Of a DNA stretch of 64,000 nt, positions 1 through 64,000 are shown in pieces. This DNA comes from Notolepis coatsorum. Its lineage: Eukaryota; Chordata; Actinopteri; Aulopiformes; Paralepididae. The stretch spans positions 79,914,878-79,978,877 of the forward strand of contig OZ020589.1 in NCBI GenBank assembly GCA_963971535.1, written 5' to 3'. How positions within the stretch are numbered: position 1 is the stretch's first letter; each line of letters begins with the position of its first letter. The position numbers were made by a program, and so were the translations under genes. A model generated the notes under the pieces. The model worked only from the letters and a program-made list of their open reading frames with translations, searched no databases and was not told where the DNA came from.

Positions 1-89
1 TGTAATGTTTGTGAACAGGAACAGCTCTCTTCCGAAAAACAGGTTATAATGTATTAAATAGGATTATCTCTTTTGAAGGTATGTGTCAG

Positions 90-11549
<11,460 letters not shown>

Positions 11550-13206
11550 AGACACACCCCGCCTCACTCTGAAAGACGATGAGTCTCCACCACAATGCCT
11601 TCCAAGCCCAACTCCTTTAGCACTGACAACACACCAAGACCTCTCTAGACAGTACACTACACAAGCGTACATAACAAGAGATTGAGTATTGTGAGGCTTA
11701 CAGATCCCCTATGAAGCGTTGTGGTTAGCTGTTGCTGTCACTCACCTAATGTACCTACTGTTTATGTATTGTAGGTTTCTGCCCACTGTCTCGTCTGGAG
11801 TTATGGCTAGAAATTGGAGCCCCTCCCCCACCCGCCCGCCAAATGTTATCGACCTGCTTCAGTAGTTGTTGCCATGTTGCTGAATATCCCCTTGTAGTCA
11901 AGGCTACTAGATGCCTGAAAAGCCCAGTGAAGCCCACCAGCACGGCAAACCTCTTCTCAATTTCATTTCACTAATTTGTATTCTTCTTAAAAGAAAACTA
12001 GTTTACCAAGGTGTTTTTATTATTGTAATTCATTGTGTCATTTATTATATTGTCGTTTTGTGGAGAGTAGAGCCAAATGGTTGAATGTTGGGGAATGTTA
12101 GTTGAGGCTGACCTTAATGAATGCTGATAAATTCATGTATTTTTATAATATTGACAGTGCACTGTCGTGCTTTAAGAAGCCCTCGGTAGCGTGCCCACTG
12201 CAGCATCCCATTATGGTGCTATATTACAAAGGGATTGTGTCATTGTAGTCTTTTGAGAGTGCAGAACTCTCCTAACAGAATTTGTTTTTATACTTTTCTT
12301 CCAGTTCTTTTTAGAGAATGTGGTTTAAAATCACACGTCCATAACAAATCTGTGTACATATCAATACTGGACTCTGCAATACAAAACATATATTATCACA
12401 CCCTGGTGAAACTTGAAAATAATTATTAACCAATACATCTATGTGCTCTGTAAACAAAGTCCTGCAGAAAACAATTGCAAAGTGAAAATTGTAACTATCC
12501 TATGATACAAGTGACAGAATGTTAATGTGCCAATTAGTAGTAGACATGTACTGACCAATTCAAATCAAATTGGTGCCTTATTAATTGTGTGACGATTTCA
12601 ATCAAGTGTTTGATGTATACAAACTACAACTGCCAAATACAAATGTACTTTTCAGAGTCCCGTTTCTTGCTTAATTCAGTGCATGCATGTAATAGAAGAG
12701 GTCAGTTCAAATTAAATTCAAATTCTTTTTTTTTTAAACAAAAATGTCGTTTATTTTTTGACGTTCAAAAAAAGACAATACCTACCAGACACGTATCATA
12801 GGACATCACATAAGATAAAAGAAAACTTTAAAAGAAAAATTATATATACGTATTGTTACAGGCAATGGAATGTGGTACAACCAACAGACATAAATACATT
12901 TCTCAAATCAACTCAAGTAGGCCTACTAGTGTATATATAAAAAAAAAAAAAAAAAAGATTATCTACCAGAACAGTTGCAGTATCTGGGTACGTCACTAAT
13001 GAGCACTTCCTAAAACCTTCTAGAACCGGACGCTACATTTAGCTAGCGAAGACAAGTTCAGTCCACTGGGAGGTTTCATACGGTACATCATCATCATCGC
13101 GCGGCCCATAAAAAAAAGAACACGGACAACTATACTGGAGCCGCCTGCTGCTGCTCTCCTCCTCAGCCACCATTATGCTGTACATTGGCCAACATCTTCA
13201 ACCAGT
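11550..13206. other. Convergent 3' UTRs and intergenic spacer between frem3 and smarca5
   Basis: The frem3 and smarca5 stop codons are 1,657 bases apart and the genes face each other. The stretch is AT-rich, low in recognisable repeats and has no supportable gene. It presumably holds both 3' UTRs. The exact frem3 cleavage site is not evident, as no unambiguous AATAAA was found on the + strand close to the stop. Confidence 0.7.
12750..12755 (-). promoter_or_regulatory. Candidate smarca5 polyadenylation signal AATAAA
   Basis: On the - strand AATAAA lies about 450 bases past the smarca5 stop, in a T-rich (+ strand) setting. Position and motif fit a poly(A) signal, but other sites cannot be excluded. 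Confidence 0.4.
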
Positions 13207-56086
<42,880 letters not shown>

Positions 56087-56107
56087 TTAAATGAGTTCTT
56101 AACTCAA

Positions 56108-56560
56108 TCTGCGCCATCCATGTATATTATACGTGTTTGCTCGACAAGCGTTGAACGGCATACGTTATTTGGTCAGTTTTCCTTTTTTTCTATCTTAATA
56201 TTCTATTCAGTGTCACGGACCTCTATGTTACCGTTAAAAGGCATACTGGGACCCCGAGGGTGCAGTACCGGTCAGATCCTGCTAGGTGGCAGTATCGAGA
56301 GTGCCGCAAAACCTGTTCCAGACTGTGTGTTACATCTAAACCCCTCCGGGCAGAGAATTTTGGTCCAGGCACCCCTCCACCCGATCACATTGAAACGTGT
56401 CCAGGACACTCGATGCATATGTTGTGCCGGATTATGTCGGGGACCAGATGGACATCAATACTGGAAATCGCGATCAGACAATTGGAATATTCTTTTTGGA
56501 ATAACCCCGATCAAAGGTAAGGACTATCTGACGTCAATTCCACCTTGATCCTACAATGAT
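56108..56560. mobile_element. piggyBac-like fragment
   Basis: CAGTACCGGTCAGATCCTGC, CTGGAAATCGCGATCA and TTGGAATATTCTTTTTGG are shared with 46500-46720 and 38570-38620. Boundaries not resolved. Confidence 0.5.
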
Positions 56561-56599
56561 TTCATATCGATCCAGCTGATCAGCGTGTGTGGTAGGGAT

Positions 56600-56852
56600 G
56601 GGAATTAAGATTTTTCACAATCTAATATAATAATTTTTGTAATAAATTTTTTAACAAGTCTATTATTCATTTCAATATAGAATATTCATTGACAGCCCTA
56701 CAAGTACAATTAGTTACTGCACACTACATCACCCTGAGTGGAACATGGAAAGCCAAACTTTCCCCCAATGTACCGAAAACCTGTACCGAACCGTGACTTC
56801 AAATCCGAGGTACGTACCAAACCGTGCTTTTTGTGTACCGTTACACCCCTAG
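56600..56852. mobile_element. Inverted copy of the 35426-35761 MITE (partial)
   Basis: GTACCGAACCGTGACTTC and a TTACACCCCTA end match the complement of the other copy. Confidence 0.75.
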
Positions 56853-57076
56853 CGGATATGTACCGTACGGTCAGTGGCTCTTGTAGAGAGTCACGGAGTA
56901 TAAATATCAAATTATGTGGATAATCTTGCCTCTAAACTGCAACAGAAAATTTTGAAAATGTTCCTGTACAGAATCCAATTGTCCTCTAGTAGAAAAATAA
57001 TTATTGAATCAGTCTCTCATCAGTTTTGGATTATGGTGATGTCTTTTATAGGCATGCTGCAGCATCAACTATTAAA

Positions 57077-59567
57077 CCTCTGGGCCCTCATTTATCAATA
57101 ATGTGTAGAAAGTGTTCTATTTTTGTCCCTAAGCATGGAATTTAGAATGTCTACTCACAGAAAAATCAGGATTTATCAAACATGCATACACAGGTCCTCC
57201 ATGTTGATAAATGCCACTTGTTCTATGCTCCGCGCTCGTGCATGATTTTAAGTATTTGCATACAGAACCGCCTCTAATTAAGCATATATCGTAATAAAAC
57301 ACCCCCATGGAATGTAGAATAATGGACTAAGCGGACTTGAAATTTCACTGAGAGCGAGTCCTCCGTGATCAATCTCGCTCTGTGAAGTTTCAACGGAGGT
57401 CATCTATTCTAACCAACAAATTGAAGCTAGAAAGCATTCCGTTGTGACCAATCTTATTTGGAAACATGACACACAAAATAATAGTATTTAGCTTTTTATT
57501 TTAAACAATATTTAATCGCGTTTGGACTTTGGAGGTGGGTGTTCTGCCGCTGCGTACGCCCCCCCCCCCGTGCCAAATAAGCAGGCCAACTGCGCTCTAA
57601 AGGGCTCTTGTTCGCGCGTGAGCCGGTTATAATTGCACTCCTGTTGGGTCGTTCGTTGGGTTGGTCAGAGAGAGTCATTAACTATGGCTTCGGTGGATAA
57701 CCCCGATCACCTGCATTTAAGCGATATTTTAATTACAGATACCCCAGTAATAACATTACAATTTAATTCAATACAATGTGTGCCTTCCTCCCGGTCACCA
57801 GCAACGACATGTATCGGGCAAATGCGCATCGCAACATTGACTGAGTGGAATCCCTTTCTATTCACGTGACATAACTGAATTTGTGATGGAGCTTTGACAG
57901 CTACATGGGTGGTACAGTAACAGTCTATTGCTCGATCCATCTCCAATATCACGATGGACCGTGCCGGTGGCCAAAGACCCGAGGGTGGAGAGGACTTGAA
58001 TGTGCATGGGGATGGCATGTGCGTTTTGTTCCACGCTCCAATTTGGGTGGAGTCTTGCGGGCTGAGCGCGCACAGAGGCCATGGCGGTGGAGTGCATTGC
58101 CTATGGTCCTTTGTCACAGTTGTACCTGCTGCCTCCATGTCTTTCTGGAGCTCTTTCCTAGTGGTCCATGGCTCTCTGGCTACTCTTCTAAGTATCCTTC
58201 TAACTCCCTGATCAGAAATGTTGCAAGGAGCACCTGTGCATGGCCAGTTGATGATGGAGTGATGTTGCTTCCACTTATGGATAATGCCCCCAATGGTGCT
58301 TACTGGAAGATTCTGAAGTTGTGAAATACGTCTTTAGCTAATTCTATTTTCATGATTTGTAACAATCTGTTTGTGAAGGTCTTGAGAGCTCTTTGCTTTT
58401 AGTTTTACCCATCATTTGATGTTTCTTGTGTGGCACCTTGGTAACAAACAAAACATTTTATAGCCCATCGATATATTCTAACCCAGTTGACATTATTAGC
58501 ACAGATAGGAGGTAGAGTTTCCTCCTAATTAGTTTTGGGTTTTCAGCTAGTTCCTTGCCTTTCCTTGCTGTGGTGTACTGCCTTTTCTTAGTGTGTCCAA
58601 TACTTTTTTCCTGTTTCATTCCACTTTATTACACATAACTTTATTTACATATGGACTTTAATGTTTAGATTTCTTGTCTGGATTTCTTGAGTTAATACAA
58701 ACGTCTGGTGCAAATTGCGCTTGAATACGCTCATTGGAAATACATTTACTGAACAAAATGTTGATGTGTTCAATAGTTATTTCCCCCATTGTATAAACCA
58801 TGCTGCATTCATTCGGAAAGAAAGATCTATTCCATCCAAATGCTATTTATAGGGTTTGACAATAATTACACTACTGTCGCTATTTTACAATGAACTATAA
58901 TGAATTACGGATCATACAGAACACATCAGTGTTGAAACTAATGCATGGAAGTCCGTCTCATGGTGCGTGCAGTCTTCATATTCTACCGCTTGGTGACATA
59001 CCGTAATTCCTCTAATAGTAAACCGGGTCTCAAATACAAGCCGGGTCTCTATTAATGGCCGGGTGCGCTCTTGAGCTAAGCAATTATAAGTCGGCCTCCT
59101 AATACAAGCCGGGTTACTAATATACTGAGCTGCATACTGAGCTAGTTACTTGATTTCACTTTGAAAACGTTGAAATGACCAGTGACCACCTGTAATTGCA
59201 CTGTTTACTATTTCATACAGTACTTGGTTTCAATAAATGAACCCAGTACATTTTACTGGGTTCAAACTGACACAAAATGTTGATTTATTCATTATGATCC
59301 GTTTGAAAATTTGAAATATAGGCCTCCCTCTTATACAGGCCTCCTCCTAATACAAGCCTGGTACCCGCTACAGTTGAAACAAATACAAGCCGGGGTTACT
59401 ATTAGAGGAATTACGGTATACGCACGGTCTGAGCTGTGCGTAGATATACGCACAATCTCAGGCACACGTTCATTTTGATAAGTCCCACACTTTGCTTAGA
59501 AATGATCGTACGCTCGGTTTACGCACATATCTGTGCATACGCACCATTGATAAATGAGGGCCCTGGA
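57077..59567. mobile_element. Harbinger-like element (3-bp TSD CTG) in a LINE
   Basis: The ends GGCCCTCATTTATCAATAA and, inverted, GGCCCTCATTTATCAATGG sit between CTG duplications. Excision restores KPL-DSAYH in the host LINE. A TWA target is usual for Harbinger and CTG deviates, so the superfamily is tentative. Coordinates are good to a few bases. Confidence 0.7.
58999..59418. mobile_element. TA-flanked MITE nested in the Harbinger-like element
   Basis: The ends TACCGTAATTCCTCTAATAG are inverted at the other side (CTATTAGAGGAATTACGGTA). A TA target suggests Tc1/mariner. The interior has repeated AATACAAGCCGGG words. Confidence 0.8.
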
Positions 59568-60567
59568 TTCTGCATATCACTCAGCTGTTCGGTTTATTAC
59601 TGGTGACATATGATATTTTACAAAACTGCTAAATTACTGTATTACCCTGTATTTTACTGTCATACACTTTTACTATTATGTAGACTATTCTGTTTTGGGT
59701 TTACCATTTAATGTGATGTATTGTATACATGCACTTTTATTATGTTCTTGTGTGATGTACCGCACATTTTATTGCTGTCATTTTGGCCATGTCTCCCTTG
59801 CAAAAGAGATCTTGTATCTCAATGGGACTTCCTGGTTAAATAAAATAAATAAAAAATACTCTCCATTGTGTCCTGTACGATAGAGTGTTTGTTCTGATCG
59901 GGAATACAGCTTTTTCCCTTGATGCCTCTAACCCTTGGAATGTCCTCCAACTCTCTGAAGTTGGAGGTTCTCCCTTCTCTTGGAATGTTTAAACATATGT
60001 TTTCAGACCATTGTGTAACCTGTAACTGTTTTAGCAGATTTCTTTATTATTTGATTTTTTTTTTTGCTCTTTTGTGTTACATTTTCTGTGAATATTGCTT
60101 TCTATTATGTACTGTTAATATTTGTACAATCTTCCGTTTCTGTAAATGAGGCAAACCTCAGAAGCTTGTGATTTTAAATAAAGGTTGAAATGAAATACTT
60201 GTGTGGGCTGCTTTCATTTTGGGTGCCCCCCCTAAATGACGCAACTACAAGTGGAAGAGTAAGTCGGAGCAACTTTGCATGTTCGCTTAACCAGGAAATA
60301 ACAGTAGTAATAGACAGGCGCTACTGGTCATTAGCACATGTATAATTATAAATTGATCCGAAATCAAATGAGTACAGATGCTGCATTGTTGTTGTACATA
60401 TCACATCTGTCATACTGTGTCACAACTTGCTCTCAGGCAATGTATGTAATATGTTGTACTGTACTGTATTGTATTTTGATGATGTATTATGCTTCATGAA
60501 CTAATGCAACTACAGCCTACCGTTTATTTTTATACTGCTCCAATCATGAGGCACTGATGCCTCCAGT

Positions 60568-61241
60568 GTTTCCCCTAGGATTTTTTTCAGGGGGGGTGGT
60601 AGGCCCCCAAAACTACTAGTGTTTTCGCAGTAAGGCGGTTGTTAGTATCGGTGCATTTCTCTACACTGAGCTGAAATGAAACGATTGCACATAAATTAGG
60701 TACATAAATATTAACAAGGTGATTGATTGAATGAAGATTTTATTAACAGATTGCAGAATGGGTACAATACAGTACGGCTCAATACACACAATTGTTAAGG
60801 GGATGCAGACCAGAGAAAGACTTTCGTCTTGTTTACATCAGGGTCCCCCATTTTCAATTCATAATGAATTGTAAGTAAGGGTGCAATTAGCACCGTGCAA
60901 TCCATTCTTTGTGGATCTAGCCCTGAGACTTGTTACGCGAGATGCTAGTCAGTCTCGGAATGGATTTGGCAGCTTTTTTCTGCGTCTCCGTAGACTGTGC
61001 CGCACCACCGTTTTAATGTCTTATTGAAGATTGATTTATATGAAAACCGATTTATGTATAATTTAGCTAGCTCGCCAACGTTACTGTGATTAAAGCAAAC
61101 TTTAATAAAAAAAAAATATCAAAAAAATATATACGGTATATTTCTTTTTTTATACATTTTTTTTTTATTCACATTTTTCTGGAGGGGCGGTGCATTCCGT
61201 TGGCGGGGCGGGCCGCCCCGCCAAGGCAATGGTAGGGGAAA
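60568..61241. mobile_element. hAT-like element with nested LINE tail
   Basis: The ends CAGTGTTTCCCCTAGGATTT and, inverted, CGTGTTTCCCCTACCATTG enclose a LINE 3' tail at 60722-60870. A clear TSD was not found. Same start as the fragment at 23348. Confidence 0.6.
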
Positions 61242-61659
61242 CACGGGACCCCCACCCAGGGACTATAGATGTAAATGAGCCTATAGCGATATCTGGTGCA
61301 ATATATTTATTGGGCATTATCCCTGTCAGATATACAAATACAATTAATTCAATGCATGGATAGATTTGATTCTAGATGTGAATTGATTTTTCCCCACATC
61401 CCTAAGGCACACATACACAAGTATGCTATGGACCAGTGACCAAAGAATAGTATCAGCAAGCATCAGCTGGCCAACACATTGGATAGCTGTGTTTGGAAAT
61501 GGCTGATTATGCACTAACGTATACGTGTGCGACGCGTTCAACGTTTGTTTCTGAAATTCCATGGCTTCATTATACTCCGTCATTGTGGACTGAATTACTG
61601 GGCTTATCGTCATGATAGCAATCCCTTGCAGCAAAAGGGAGCCTACAGTGTTCCTTAAC

Positions 61660-63335
61660 ACTTTGAGCGCCACTCACGGCTTTTCTCGGGTTTACGACCG
61701 ACCGTTGAATGCCACGGCACGAGTATTCTCGGGTTTTTATTTTTTAATTTTTTATTAGCGATCTGAAATCATATTGCATCACGCGAGCCTACCGTTGGAG
61801 ATCCAGGGACCGCCGGCGCTCAGATGTGAAAAAAGCGCCCCCTATCGTCTCCCAGATGGTAAATCACCCTTTTGGAATGGACTCAATGAAAGTGAATGGG
61901 AGAACGGATTTCTGACTCCACATTTTACTTCTCACTGATGCAGCCGGGGTCTACCAGAGTTCATTCAGTCACACAGGGGGTCCCCCAAGGCTCAGTCCTT
62001 GGCCCCCTGCTCTTCATCTGCTACATTCTCCCCCTTGGTCACATCATCCGTAAATACCACCTCAACTTCCACTGCTACGCTGACGACACCCAAACATCAG
62101 TACACAATCCCCCCACAGCCCACCCCTCAGTCACATCGAATCCTGCATCACCGAACTCCAAACTTGGATGACTCACAACTTCGTCAAACTGAACAGTGAC
62201 AAGACTGAACTTCTCATCATTGGCACCAAAACCACCCTCACCAGATCCGGACCAATCACACTCACCATCAACGACTCCACCATCACCCCCTCCCCCCTAG
62301 TCCGAAACCTCTGTGTCCTCCTTGACCCCACACTCTCATTTGACCCCCACGTCCGCTCCATCGTAAAAATATCCTACTTTCACCTCCGCAACATCGCAAA
62401 AATCCGTCACTGCCTCTCCCCCCGTTGCTGAATCCCTCATTCACGCCTTCATCTCCTCCCGCCTAGACTACTGCAACTCCCTCCTCACTGGTATCACCTC
62501 CCGCTCCCTCCATAAACTGCAAATGGTCCAAAATTCAGCCGCCCGCCTCACTAACACCCGGTCTCGCAAACACATCACTCCTGTCCTCCACTGGCTCCCG
62601 ATCAAACACTGCATAAACTTTAAAACACTACTCCTCACCTTCAAAGCCCTCCACAGCCTGCCCCCCCCCCTACCTGACTGATCTCCTTCTTCCCTACCGC
62701 ATCACTCGTTCCCTCCGGTCCTCCTCCACTGCTTCCCTCACTGTCCCGACATCCAAGCTTAAAAATTTGGAGATCGGGCCTTCTCTCGTACTGCACCCCG
62801 ACTCTGGAACTCCCTCCCCCAGTCCATCAGAGACTCCCCTACACTCTCCACCTTCAAAGTTCGCCTCAAAACCCACCTGTTCTCCCTTGCCTTCAACCCC
62901 CCCACCCATAAACCCCCCCCCCTCCAACCTGATTGATGTCTGTCTCCAGTCTTTTTTTTTTTGTGTGCCATCATGCTGTCTTCCCTGTTCCCCCCATGGT
63001 CTCATGTTCCTTTTGTTTTGTTTCTTTGTTGTTTCTTGGTTTTTGTTTCTTTGCTTTTGTTTCTTTGTTTGTACTCTTGCTCCCGACTATTGTCAGCGAC
63101 TTCGGGTTATTGAGAAGCGCTATATAAATTAAATTAATTATTATTATTATTCTGGAGCCTCTGAGCCGCGCGGATCATGTGTTCTACTGTATACACGGTT
63201 GATCAATACATTTATCGATTGTTTTGAATGGTGATCGGAAATTGGAATAAACCATTTGGATACCATCTGACCTCAGGTAAGGAATCTATGTTACCAGTGT
63301 TAGGTTAATCAGACTCGTTTTCACGGATATATAAG
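61660..63335. mobile_element. piggyBac-like element interrupted by an L2/CR1 LINE
   Basis: TTAA then CACTTTGAGCGCCACTC at about 61655. The flanks of the LINE (61690-61850, 63160-63330) match 4700-4850 and 4950-5110, including GCGCCCCCTATCGTCT and TCTATGTTACCAGTGTTAGG. The right TTAA was not located. Confidence 0.6.
61860..63158 (+). mobile_element. L2/CR1-type LINE, RT 3' half
   Basis: [28 protein letters not shown] (the RT YADD), KLNSDKTELLIIGTKTTL, and in other frames RLWNSLPQSIRDSPTLSTFK and VRLKTHLFSLAFN. Frameshifts and stops make it dead. The tail is AGCGCTATATAAATTAAATT plus ATT repeats. Confidence 0.9.
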
Positions 63336-63345
63336 TGTTTATGTG

Positions 63346-63590
63346 TTGGACGTCCCGTGACGAAGGCCGGGAGATTGCGACCCCCTCTGCGTGCCCCCCT
63401 GTCTCCGGAGGTCTCGTAGTGGTGACCGGAGTGCCGGATGTCCCGCGAGGATGTCGGGGAGTTTGCGACCCTCCCTGCGCCACCCCCTATATCCCTGTCT
63501 CCGGCTGTCCCTGAGCAACGACCGGAGTGTTGAATGTCCCGTGACTAAGACGGGGAGGACGTGACCCTCTTTGCGCCGCCCCTGTGCCTC
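63346..63590. repeat. GC-rich tandem triplication (about 95-bp unit)
   Basis: Three diverged copies start near 63346, 63433 and 63530. Each holds ATGTCCCG or CGTCCCGTG, a GGGGAG block, GCGACCC(T/C) and a closing GACCGGAGTG. Confidence 0.75.
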
Positions 63591-63597
63591 AAATAGA

Positions 63598-63692
63598 TCC
63601 GCTATCAACTCTATCTTTAATCTTTCAAAATGTTCAGTTGCTATCGCTATTAGCTCTATCTTTAATCTTTCAAAATGTACAGTTGCTATTGC
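63598..63692. repeat. 48-bp tandem duplication
   Basis: AGCTCTATCTTTAATC followed by TTTCAAAATGT(T/A)CAGTTGC occurs twice. It is followed to 64000 by a diverged fish repeat ending in TTTTTCCTTACC-like words. Confidence 0.8.
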
Positions 63693-64000
63693 ATGCACTC
63701 ATCTGTGTTTCACCACACACGAGTGCATGCTTACCAACTGTCCGTCTGCAACACTATTATCACCAACATCTAAGATACCCCCCTTGAATGGCCCTTCTAA
63801 GGTTTCTCTCCTCCACACTGCCTGTGGAGCTTTTTTCCCTATTGTTAGGTTTTAGTGAGTTTTTCCTTACCTTCGCGTGGGGTATGTCTGGGAGTGCTTG
63901 CATTCTTTCTTTTATTTGCATTCATCTAAAAATGTTTGGACCTTATGGTGTTCTTGTTCTGTTCTTGACTTATTGTTATGTTTTCTTCTTGACTTGTTTA

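Larger units (their letters stand above)
56900..60190 (+). mobile_element. Non-LTR LINE 3' region split by a Harbinger-like element
   Basis: LDYGDVFYRHAAASTIKPL before the insertion and DSAYHSAVRFITGD after it form a continuous ORF2 C-terminal block. The 3' tail GTCTCCCTTGCAAAAGAG..CTTCCTGGTTAAATAAA is at 59790-59850. A second related tail ends at about 60190 (TTTAAATAAAGGTTG). Confidence 0.8.

Noticed and set aside
57633..58324. Transposase gene in the Harbinger-like element
   Set aside because: No recognisable catalytic motifs. Short overlapping frames on both strands only.

Overview
The window is vertebrate, and almost certainly ray-finned fish, nuclear DNA. It carries the 3' halves of two intron-containing genes that face each other, set in introns crowded with teleost-type repeats: hAT and piggyBac-like DNA transposons, L2/CR1-like and L1-like LINEs, tRNA-derived SINEs and long CA, GATA, AAT and CT microsatellites. 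There are no bacterial-type operons, and nearly all long open frames outside the two genes are repeat shadows or transposon fragments. The species cannot be named from what is visible.

Left part, + strand (1-11549): the last ten coding exons of a FRAS1/FREM-family basement-membrane protein. They encode 684 residues ending in a furin-type site, one transmembrane helix and a PDZ-binding tail. The protein resembles the C-terminus of FREM2, but it lies tail-to-tail with smarca5. In human the neighbour of SMARCA5 is FREM3, so frem3 is the preferred name. The intron before the eighth-last-to-fifth-last exons (3627-8884) ends in a remarkable minisatellite. Its 72/70-bp unit is the exon's own 3' splice site plus the first 30 coding bases, repeated so that 36 near-identical branch-point/acceptor cassettes precede one real exon.

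Middle and right part, - strand (13207-55939): the last eighteen coding exons of smarca5, the ISWI chromatin-remodelling ATPase SNF2H. They run from the DEAH box (human residue about 268) to the stop codon, 785 residues. All exon phases join cleanly. The first part of the protein, including the Walker A motif, lies beyond the right edge, and 55940-64000 is intron.

The smarca5 introns form a layered record of transposition. Many insertions can be delimited to the base by target-site duplications: 8 bp for hAT, TTAA for piggyBac-like, 3 bp for a Harbinger-like element, longer ones for SINEs. Several LINE copies are split by later DNA transposons, and removing those restores the LINE frame. One hAT element carries a piece of ribosomal DNA (18S 3' end plus ITS1). 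A recurrent theme is repeat activity at 3' splice sites: the frem3 acceptor array, a 62-bp acceptor duplication in smarca5, an AG-free minisatellite abutting another smarca5 acceptor, and a SINE inserted 24 bp upstream of a fourth acceptor.
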